This document shows positions 55,548 to 64,000 of a stretch of 64,000 nucleotides of DNA, in pieces. This stretch comes from Ctena decussata (lineage: Eukaryota > Mollusca > Bivalvia > Lucinida > Lucinidae). Positions within the stretch are counted from its first letter, which is position 1. Every line of letters starts with the position of its first letter. The DNA lies in contig OZ022503.1 in the NCBI GenBank assembly GCA_963989385.1, positions 65,756,123 through 65,820,122 of the forward strand. Reading direction: 5' to 3'. The notes under the pieces are model-generated. The model made no database searches, was not told where the DNA came from, and worked only from the letters and a program-made list of their open reading frames with translations. The translations under genes were made by a program, and so were the position numbers.

Positions 55548-55815
55548 GGTTGGTGACTCCTCCTCGTTTGATAGTAGCTTGCATTAAAAAGCTACAAAAA
55601 GAAAACTCAAGAGGTACTCTCATTGTGCCTGAATGGCCATCTGCACCATTTTGGCCTGAGCTGGTACGTTCCGGTGGCAGTTTTAAGGAATTTATACTCG
55701 AATCAATCAGTTTGCCAGCAAGAAACATAATTTCGAAAGGACACGGGAATAACGGAATATTTGTAAGAGAGCCACTCAGTTTCAGAATGTTAGCATTAAA
55801 AATAGAATGTTAACA
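55548..55815 (+). pseudogene. DIRS element, C-terminal region after RNase H
   Basis: Encodes VTPPRLIVACIKKLQKENS, GTLIVPEWPSAPFWPEL and a FRMLALKIEC end followed by a stop. This segment follows RNase H in DIRS polyproteins. It is intact as far as can be seen but separated from its front by the palindromic insertion. Confidence 0.82.
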
Positions 55816-55977
55816 TATTGGAGATTCTGGCTAGAAATTTTCAAAATATGTCATAAGACACATTGAATTAGAGAGATGTGTGAACTGTATCAGTTAGAAT
55901 TTGGGGTAAAAGTGTAAACTAGACTAAAAAAAGTAAGTTTACATTCTCAATACATATATATTTCATATTCAACAGGT

Positions 55978-56632
55978 ATTGGTCTAAGGGAGACAATTCG
56001 TGAGCAGATCAAAGACGGCGATGTACAATATTTGACAGAGAAACAGGATCTGGTCGACCGTATGGCAAAGTATGTTGTTAGTTCTAAAGCAGATAATACC
56101 AACAAGAAATATTTTCAACATTTTAAACGTTTTCAATCATTTTGTGCTTCTAGAGGATTCTGTGCAAAACCAGCAAGTTTACTACACGTGCCGATTAATC
56201 TAACTCATTTATTAGATGTGGTGTATCTTACAACGTACTTTCTGCGACTCTGTATAGTATAAAGTGGATTCACAGTATTAGCGGGTTAACTGATCCAACT
56301 ACAAACAATTTGATAAAGAGTTTAATGGAAGCCGGTAAAAGACTCAGATCCGTTCCAGTGAGGAAAACAGACATAATTAAAAAGCAGTTGAGTTATACAA
56401 GGGCAAGAGGATGTATTTTAGATAAGTTGAAGACTGTAGCACCAAACTTAAATTTAGGTACCCATAGTTAAAGGACAAGTGGCGCAACAATGGTAGCTAA
56501 TGCAGATTCAGATGGGTTGAACGAAAGATGTCTCATGCGTCATGGTCGCTGGAAATCTGCAATCTCTAAGAATGGTTATATCGACGATTCCATAGAAAAA
56601 CGCTTAAATGTCACTAAAAAGTTGAAGTTGTA
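55978..56632 (+). pseudogene. DIRS element tyrosine recombinase, broken
   Basis: DIRS elements integrate with a tyrosine recombinase instead of a DDE integrase. The N-terminal SAM-like part is present (NKKYFQHFKRFQSFCASRGF), with a frameshift near 56225. The middle resumes as LIKSLMEAGKRLRSVPVRK. Between about 56445 and 56460 a large piece including the first catalytic Arg is deleted. The HxxR box appears as THS*RTSGAT with a stop inside it. The GRWKS block and catalytic Tyr (NGYIDDS) follow, ending at KKLKL. Confidence 0.8.
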
Positions 56633-56682
56633 AAGCAAAATTAAAATTTGAAAATTGTACCTGCTTCTAACATTTGAATTTT

Positions 56683-56755
56683 CTACGCATAGTCTCGCTG
56701 TGTGCAAAGAAATATGTCTTGTTATTTCTGTATAAGGTCCTGGTTCAGACTTAAT
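56683..56755 (+). repeat. Direct repeat D2, copy 1 (3' of DIRS)
   Basis: TTCTACGCATAGTCTCGCTG to GGTCCTGGTTCAGACT, starting 51 bp after the recombinase stop. Recurs at 58038-58112. Placement would fit the split direct repeats of Ngaro-type DIRS relatives. Confidence 0.7.
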
Positions 56756-56759
56756 AATG

Positions 56760-58030
56760 CTCCGGGGTACAACGTTAAGCGGAGAATTTATGTCTTAACA
56801 GCACCGGTTTATCGAAATTTGTGGTGAGGTGTGGTCACATGACGGGTGTGTAGTAAACGTTGTGAATTGTATGATTTTGTTCAGTTCTAAGCGAGACTTC
56901 TTACTGTCAACATCGCGTTCGCAAAACGTTCAAATTTCAATTTTGCATAAAATAAATAGAAATAATGACGAGTGAGTAAACACTCTAGATCGAGAGAACC
57001 GGTTTGACTTCTGATCGCTGTCGCTCGGAATATAGTTTTATATATTAAGACCGTAATCCGATGGTTAGCGTGTGGAGATGTGCCGGTGCTAAAGATCATG
57101 CTGGTCTTGAGCCTGGGAAAATCGTACCCCCCCCCCCTCCCAAGTGGAGTAGGGTTGGGTAGCCCGTTCGCAGCAACATTTTGTTTATTAAAGATACACA
57201 TGTATTTTTATTCAGCATAGCATGCTTAATGTCTCCATAGTCCTATCAGTGGTAAAAATCGTTGAATCACAAAACCTTATAAAATTGTTACAGCCTTCAG
57301 AATTGATGATAATATGTAGCTTGATGTGCTTTTTGTGTCATATAACTGGCTACAAAAGAAGGAATTAGGTATTTTGAAAAAAATGTCAAGTCTCTCCGTA
57401 AAAATACGGTTTTCGTTTCTGGTTCCCCGTTGGGCAATTAACTCACACAACAGCGAGACAAGGAATGAGATCCTTGTGTTACATTGTTTTTTTTTTATCA
57501 ACTATTAAATGACTGTTCATTGTATTTTTTCTCCTGTACCTTGTATTGTTACCTTTTGTACCTTGTATTTTTACCATGTAATGAAACTTGTGAAACCGAA
57601 AATAGGTCATTTTAGTTGCCAACTAAAATGACCTAGATATTTTTTCAAATCGTTTTTATGAGGAACTCAGGGACATTTTAATTTTTCAAAGCCGGCCACT
57701 CACAATCATATACGATGAAGAAACTGTAGTGAGAACCTTGGTGCGATACTTTACGATAAAATATTTCATGCTGATAGAGCAATGGGGCCTTTAAGATGGA
57801 GGGTACTAAAACTTTGTAAAATATAAATGGATTTATGTATTGGTAGATTTGCATTGTCTCGAAAAATACGAAACATCAGTTGAATTGCTTTGCCAAATGT
57901 AAATGTACGTTTATACTTGTTATACTGTTTAACGAAACTGTTCGTATTTCTCCATCATACGTACACTCGATCATACATATTTCTTTGTCAAATTGTATGT
58001 CCATCATAACTTTCTACGCATAAAGTACCG
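56760..58030. other. No gene; includes poly-C tract
   Basis: Non-coding DNA between the two D2 copies. It contains a C-run at about 57127-57137, a (T)n run at 57487-57496 and the perfect palindrome at 57603-57635. Confidence 0.45.
57603..57635. repeat. Perfect 16-bp inverted repeat with 1-base centre
   Basis: TAGGTCATTTTAGTTG, one C, then CAACTAAAATGACCTA. All 16 pairs match. Could form a cruciform or RNA hairpin, or be a MITE remnant. No flanking duplication is seen. Confidence 0.9.
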
Positions 58031-58112
58031 CTGTGTGCTCTACGCATAAAGTCTCGCTGTGTGCAAAGAAATATTTCTTGTTATTTCTTTATAAGGTCCT
58101 TGTTCAGACTAC
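58020..58112 (+). repeat. Direct repeat D2, copy 2
   Basis: TACGCATAAAGTCTCGCTGTG to GGTCCTTGTTCAGACTA matches 56683-56755. It is preceded by a partial extra copy (TACGCATAAAGTACCGCTGTG at 58016). Confidence 0.7.
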
Positions 58113-58839
58113 TATTGCACATGACAATATCCGAACTTTATAATCATATAGTTACGTAGTTTAGTATGATTTTTCCCGTAGCAATGCGAAACTCCCATAC
58201 GTACAAGCTTTTTCTACTGAACTGTGGAATCTGGTACTACATGTATTCTAATGTTGGTTTTCTGCAGTTGCTTACCAACGGGCACTGTTAGGTATGAGTT
58301 TCTTTGAAATCGTTGACTGGGGAGGAATACGTATTGGGAGAGTCGCTTTTAACAGCCCCTTGGCTGAAACTGTGTCATCGCAGATCAGTCTAAGGCTGAT
58401 ACCATAATTTTATTGTTACAAACTATAGTGTTTAACGACCCTATTACACTGTATTCCGGAAATTTTCACATAAGCTTAATACATTCATCATTATTTTCGT
58501 AAAATGCGCAAACGACTGACTAAAGCAGCTTTGTATTTGGAGGCGTCCATTGTGTACAAATTCCGGGATGTTCGACAAAGAATCTCGAAAGAAGGACTGA
58601 CGAATATATCCTGATTTTGGGACTACAAAGGCATTGACGAGCATATTCGGCTGCATTCAGCGGAGAATATTGAATTTTAAGATAATTCGGTAACAATGCA
58701 TGCTTTGAAGCAAAGCCACTTGAAAAACGGATTTGATAACACGACTCAAACCAGACGAAATGAAAATCTTTTAGAATAGTTAAACAATCAGTTTCACTAT
58801 TAGAACTTACATTCTTGCTCTTATGAAAGTTTGGACCCA
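58113..58839. other. No gene seen
   Basis: AT-rich non-coding sequence. Open stretches on the minus strand have no family resemblance. Confidence 0.4.
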
Positions 58840-59245
58840 GTAAACCCGGTTTAAACCCCCCCCCCCCCCCCCCCCCCCAGTAGATATTACTGACCGTCCC
58901 AAGGCGGTACTTTCGTTGCGGTTGCATTTGTTTTCTGTTCGGTGCTGTTTGGTTTATTGTGTTATCATTTTAACCCTTCTGTGATAAAAAATTGAAAATA
59001 GGTGAAAATAGTTGTTAAATGTTTCCGTTTAATTTGCTTAGTCTGTTGTAACCCTTCTTTTGGTCTAAATTATTTAGTTTGGTTAAGATAGCTGAGTTGC
59101 CACCTATTTGGGAAAGAGCTGCTGACTCGGCTTATCACTTGTTATTTATTGTTTGTTGTGATGTCTTTGTCAATCTTTCCCTTTGATGTTGGGGATAGGG
59201 TTTTGGATTTGATTCAGTCAGTTCCTGATGTGTAGTTACTGTTTA
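58840..59245 (+). repeat. Dispersed repeat R1 subfamily B, with poly-C tract
   Basis: Opposite-orientation counterpart of 12468-12890. Begins ACCCAGTAAACCCGGTTTAA followed by a C-run at 58857-58878, then TTACTGACCGTCCCAAGGCG. Ends CAGTTCCTGATGTGTAGTTA. Confidence 0.8.
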
Positions 59246-59749
59246 AGTTATGGTATGTACAGCGTTTGTTTAAACATATTTTATTGGTTTTGAAATTGTA
59301 ACGTATACAGTATACAATACAAGCTTTGGATTGGAACGAAAGGTGAGCACTTATAGAGTTCTTCTTCCTGTATGTACAGCATTGAACACCAAGTGTTCGG
59401 GGAGATACCGGCCAGTGTCTAGACGGCAGTACATGCCCGTCATTTATTGCGAGTTACTGTTGGTTCCTAATTGTTTGTGCTAATATTGCTTGTCAGGTAT
59501 GGAAAAATATCACTTCCGTTTTTAAAAATGATTGGCTGTATTCATATTGTTTGCAAAGGCCATACTTATGCATGAAATTAAGAAAAACATTCGTTTTGGA
59601 CAAATAACAAATAATAAGGGATGTCTTTATAGTGATAGGTATTGTTATTAGGAAAAACACCAATTACGGTATGTTTATTCCTTAGTGCAGATATTGTCAG
59701 TTTTCACTCTAATGCACTTCCTGTCTACTTTTTAATTGTGAATTGCAGC

Positions 59750-61515
59750 GTTGGTACAAACTAATTTAGCACTGAATCTAAATGAAATTTTCACTTATCA
59801 TTACGGTAACCTTAATTCTTAAATTACGGTGTCAAAGCTTGTATTGATATAAATTTTACCTTGATGGATTAAACGCTTAGTACTTCCCAAGTTCAAATGT
59901 CTGGGGCAATAGATGGAAAGGTTTCTGTCAAACCTGATTGTCAAAAGTGTATTATTTCATTTATACCTTTCTTAGAAAAAATAACTAGAATTTATTCACT
60001 TTCATAATTTGTTTCATTTACATCAATCAACAGTATTTATATCTTTTTAATGCTAGCAATATCAGTTAAATACTCAAATGTATTGTACTGTAAAAATGTT
60101 TTATTACCTCAGGGCCTGGTCCTTTTTAAGCTGTCCAAGTTGTGCTGACAAATTAAAATCTTAAAGAGTTCCTTCAAGGGCAGAGAACACACTCAAAAAA
60201 AGAAACATGGGCCATACTTTATCTATTAGTCTATTTCTGTCCTCCTTTTAACATTGTCATCCACTTCTTCATCTGTCTGCCTTTTCTTCTCTTACCTTTT
60301 ACTGTGCCCTGTAGAATAGTCTTTGCTAGACCATAGGACCTTGAGGTGTGGCCAAACCACCTGTTTCCGTTGCTTGACAATGGTCAAGTATTTGTCATGT
60401 CCTCCGATGGCTGTTTGTATCTTTCTGCGAAGATCATTAGTCAAATGCTCCTCGTATGAGAACTTCGGTTACCTTCACTGGAGGATTTAGATGACAATTT
60501 ATTGTACCCACCATGTCTCCTGAACCAGTTGATGGAATTTCACCAAACTTACATGGATACATCATTGGGACAAGTTTAAGAGCTGAATAGATTTTGGTGA
60601 CCTTGACCTCATTTTCAAGGTAACTGGAGGACTTAGGTGACAATTTCTTGTACCTACTATATCTCTTGAACCAATGGATGGCATATTACCAAACTTGCAT
60701 GGATACATTATTGGGGAAAGTTTAAGAGCTGATTAGATTTCAGTGACCTTGACCTTATTTTCAATGTCACTAGAGGAATTAGATGACAATCTATTGTACC
60801 CACCATATCTCCTGAACCAGTGGATGGAATTTCACTTAACTTGCATTGATACAGTATTGGGACAAGTTTAAGAGCTGAACAGATTTTGGTAACCTTGACC
60901 TTGTTCTCAATATCACTGGAGGACTTAGGTGACAATTTCTTGTACCCATTATATCTCCTGAACCAATGGATGGAATTTCACCAAATTTGCATTGATACAT
61001 CAGTGGGACAAGTTTAAAAGCTGAACAGATAGATTTTGGTGACCTTTATCTTATTTTCAATGTCACTGGAGGACTTAGATGACAATTTCATGTATCCACT
61101 ATATATCCTGAACCAATGGATGAAATTTCACCAAACTTGCATGGATACATTATTGGGACAAGTTTAAGAGCTGACAAGATTTTGGTGACCTTGACCTTAT
61201 TTTCAAGGTCAATGGAGGACTAACATAACAATTTCTTGTACCCACTATATCTCCTGAATGAATGGATGGAATTTCACCAAATTTGCTTGAATACATCATT
61301 GGGACAAGTTTTAGAGCTGATTAGAATTTGGTGACCTTGACCTAATTTTCAAGGTCACTGGAGGACTTAGAGGACAATTACTTGTAATCAGACTATATCT
61401 CCTGAACCCAATAGATGACATTTCACTAAACTTGCATGGATACATCATTGGGACAAGTTTAAGAGCTGATTAGATTTTGGTGACCTTGACCTCATTTTCA
61501 AGGTCATTGTTATCT
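59750..61515. repeat. Pearl-like array: leader plus seven ~148-bp units
   Basis: The leader at 59750-59935 matches 10235-10400 (TTGGTACAAACT..TTTA, TGATATAAATTTTAC, CTGGGG.AAT). From about 60470, seven units share GGAGGACTTAG.TGACAATTT, CCACTATATCTCCTGAACCA, ATGGAATTTCACC and GGGACAAGTTTAAGAGCTGA. Repeated TGACCTTGACCT strings belong to the unit. Sequence between leader and array (59936-60470) is unremarkable. Confidence 0.75.
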
Positions 61516-61639
61516 ATGTTGGATATCTTTAGAACCTGTGGATGGATTATCTCCGAACTTGCCTGAATATTTTACTTGTACAGGCTTTTATTCCTTAAAG
61601 GGGGCGGGAAATAGGCTGGTGGGGGGGGGGGACATGAGT

Positions 61640-61845
61640 TTTTCTCTGAAAAACATTTCTAGTATTTACATTAGATTTGGCTCTAAATTATATAGAGAAA
61701 TTCTAGGTATTCATATGGGCACAAATTGTATCCCTCTTGTAGCTGATTTGTTTTATTCTGCTATGAGATAGAGTTCATGCTGTCTCTTTCAGAGAACACG
61801 CAATCTGAAGTTATTGAAGCTGGATGACCCATTGAATATTAACAT
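61640..61845 (+). pseudogene. Penelope-like reverse transcriptase remnant C, 5' part
   Basis: Encodes YREILGIHMGTNCIPLVADL, the same RT block as remnant B, followed after a frameshift by EFMLSLSENTQSEVIEA. Breaks off before the palindrome at 61862. A G-run at 61619-61631 lies just upstream. Confidence 0.72.
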
Positions 61846-61861
61846 AGAGGATCTTACATGA

Positions 61862-61981
61862 GTGCTCATGTATTATTGAATTTATTAAACGAGTTGGGGA
61901 AAAAGATAAGATGCGAGGCTGTGCCGAGCATCTTATCGGTTTTCCCCAACGAGTTAAATAAATTCAATAATACAGGAGCAC
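61862..61981. mobile_element. 120-bp palindrome (MITE end or small foldback)
   Basis: GTGCTCATGTATTATTGAAT at the left matches the complement of ATTCAATAATACAGGAGCAC at the right, and the arms continue through GAGTTGGGGAAAA and GATAAGATGC. It lies in the gap that splits RT remnant C, together with 61982-62220, which may be the rest of the same insertion. Confidence 0.8.
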
Positions 61982-62224
61982 CAATGCAAGATTCTATTTA
62001 TCATATGACACTAAAATCGCATTTTATTAGCAAAATTTGCACTAAAACGTCACGATTTCGCCATTAGAAAACGCGACGTTTTTATAGACGTCAACGTATA
62101 ACGTTACGACGTAATTTGCATATTTAATCCACTAGTGGATTATCGTTTTTAATGCATGGCTTTATTACACTCTCAGATGCGACGTCATATGATAAAATAA
62201 CTTCTTTGATAGCATGGCTAGTCA

Positions 62225-62640
62225 AAAGAACTTCAGTTAAATAAGGCCAGCGTCTCAGATACCGAGGCCTCTTTTTTTCATTTACATTTATCTATATCGG
62301 ATGGGTTTGTTACAACTAAAATTTACGACAAACGAGATGATTTTGATTTCGATATTTTTAATTTTCCATTTTTAGATGGTGACGTTCCTCGTTCTTCATC
62401 CTGTGGTGTTAATATTTCTCAACTTATCCGTATTGTTGATGACTTTAATATTCGTAATAAAGTTTTGACAGCAAAACTTCTCAAGCAAGATTATAGATAT
62501 CATAAACCTCGTGAAGCGTTTTCAAAAGTTTATTGATGGCATTTCGACTTAGTGTCTACATGTAATGTCGGATTGAAAACACTTCTTTAGCAAGGCCTTT
62601 CGAAACCTGAATTTTATAGCGACTTCCCATCTAACAAATT
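62225..62640 (+). pseudogene. Penelope-like reverse transcriptase remnant C, 3' part
   Basis: Text in one main frame: DGFVTTKIYDKRDDFDFD, SSSCGVNISQLIRIVDDFN, RNKVLTAKLLKQ, then, past stops, FDLVSTCNVGLKTLL and QGLSKPEFYSD. Corresponds to the same C-terminal region as remnants A and B. At least two stops. Confidence 0.75.
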
Positions 62641-62649
62641 AACGTTGTT

Positions 62650-62860
62650 TCAACGTTGGTGTAATGTAATATTTTGGTTACGAAAACGCTTTGATTTTTG
62701 GTTTTATGTAGGCTTTTTATGTGTTTTTTGGGGGGATTTGTAAACGTTTTCATAACACGTTGCAAGAAAACGTTTTTGCAACGTTGGTGTGACGTTCTTT
62801 TTTCGTTACAAAAAGTTTTGGTTTTTTGGTTTTATGTATGTTGTTTATGAATTTTTGAAC
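62650..62860 (+). repeat. ~135-bp tandem duplication with AACGTT motifs
   Basis: 62650-62725 and 62780-62855 share CAACGTTGGTGT, GGTTAC/CGTTAC and TTGGTTTTATGTA. Rich in AACGTT/ACGTT. Non-coding. Confidence 0.6.
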
Positions 62861-64000
62861 TTCTACCTAGAGACACTTCCTATCAAAAAAATAACAGGCA
62901 ATTAAGTATTATAATTTCAAGGTTTTTAGCAATTTCTGAGTAATCTCCGATGAGGCTCTTCTGCATCCCGTGTATATTTTAAGCTGGCATGCGCGCAATA
63001 ATAAAGGGCCACGGAAATATGTGACAATCAGATGATATAAGGTGAAAAGGTTAAAATCTGCATTGCATTTAAAATTGCATAACAAGCAAACACATCGATC
63101 GAGAATTGATTGTTATAACCTACTATAGCGCATAAAATAGTTAATTATTTACCTGATTTGAAAATAGTCGTAACCTTTTAGTTGTAGCCTTTAGATTTGA
63201 CTGGAAGAAGGATGAATGTTGTTTCGTATAATGAATTTCGGCTTTAAACGTAGATGTTTTGTATCGCTTGCGTTAAAATAAGCATTAATAAAACGTACGT
63301 GATTTACTTTGTAATTATATTCGATAAATTAAAATTCAGTTTTGGACTGAGAAAATTTTGAAATACGAAACTGTGTTTTAACTACCACGCGTACTAAAGA
63401 ATATATCTAACGTTTCAGAAACGTGATGAAAACGTTGTGTCCAGAGAGATCATATTCAAAATAAAATGGCGCATAACAGCTCTCCTTTACCCTCTCTACC
63501 TGTCTCTATACTCTTGTTATCCTGACCAGACACTATATTTACATAGTTCGGATCGCTCGCGTAGCTTATTTGGAATAAGTTGGCACCCATCGAAATCAAG
63601 AAAATACACATTTCAGAAAAAAAAGGCATATGCAATATTCTTTGAAATGACATGAAATGTGTCCCACACATTATATCACATATTTATAAAAGCGCCGATG
63701 GGATACGCTTATTAGGGCGGAAAAATATAACTTTGTTCGAGGGTTATCCAATAAAGAGTAAGACTTCCTTAATACTCTGTGACTCTTTACTTTTTTCATA
63801 TCAAAAGTATGACCACTGCGAGGCAAATCGTACAGCAAAATATCCTTATTTTTTATCTGCCTGTTGATTTCTTGTTGCCTAGCAACGGCAGAAGGCAAGG
63901 GGAAGTTGCCATGGTTACTGGAACCCTCTTATTAAGTCCAAAAATATAATGTTTTATACCATACTATGTTTGGATCATACTTTGTGAAAATAACTCATTT
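62861..64000. other. No gene seen to window end
   Basis: AT-rich sequence. Short frames on both strands at about 63437-63898 overlap each other and show no family resemblance. Confidence 0.4.

Overview
The window is animal (metazoan) nuclear DNA, most likely from a bivalve mollusc. It is about 64 kb of A/T-rich, repeat-dense sequence with no operons or ribosome binding sites. The repeats include tRNA-derived SINEs, decayed retrotransposons of metazoan types, 'leader plus ~150-bp tandem unit' arrays like those described as pearl elements in bivalves, and several palindromic MITE families. The bivalve assignment is inference from repeat style, not a database match. Only one host gene is convincingly intact: a single-exon rhodopsin-like G-protein-coupled receptor on the minus strand at 29144-30382.

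Layout. 1-1.5 kb: frameshifted LINE 3' end. 1.7-2.05 kb: unidentified decayed reading frame. 4.25-7.9 kb: heavily decayed BEL/Pao gag-pol, interrupted by a foldback element with two 172-bp arms. 8.8-25.8 kb: mostly non-coding repeats, including a 168-bp MITE with 5-bp duplications, a palindromic MITE family with CWG-type 3-bp duplications, an 8-copy foldback family (GAGCCGCG ends), pearl-like arrays and a SINE. 25.96-28.57 kb: large foldback whose arms are arrays of a 45-bp minisatellite. 28.8-33.2 kb: the receptor gene and small MITEs. 33.5-40.3 kb: a nearly complete Ty3/gypsy-family LTR element with two ~557-bp LTRs, an ATGAT target duplication and the rare domain order protease-integrase-RT-RNase H (Gmr1-like). 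It sits inside a Penelope-like RT remnant and is itself broken by an 0.84-kb repeat. 40.6-45.4 kb: more MITEs and a minus-strand SINE. 45.4-56.6 kb: a second Penelope-like remnant, then a DIRS-type retrotransposon (RT, RNase H, tyrosine recombinase) split by two insertions. 58.8-64 kb: dispersed repeats, another array and a third Penelope-like remnant.

The most unusual object is at 47885-53735. It is one mariner transposon with a single pair of 39-bp terminal inverted repeats and one TA duplication. Its 5' UTR plus most of its transposase gene is repeated four times head to tail (~1.33-kb period). Each copy has the same 162-bp GT-AG intron, and diagnostic variants alternate A-B-A-B along the array. 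It lies in frame within the DIRS RNase H coding region. A second insertion in the same DIRS element, at 54262-55547, is a 1286-bp near-perfect palindrome flanked by GGTTG. The order of events is readable from interruption: host remnants first, retroelements into those, then DNA elements into the retroelements.
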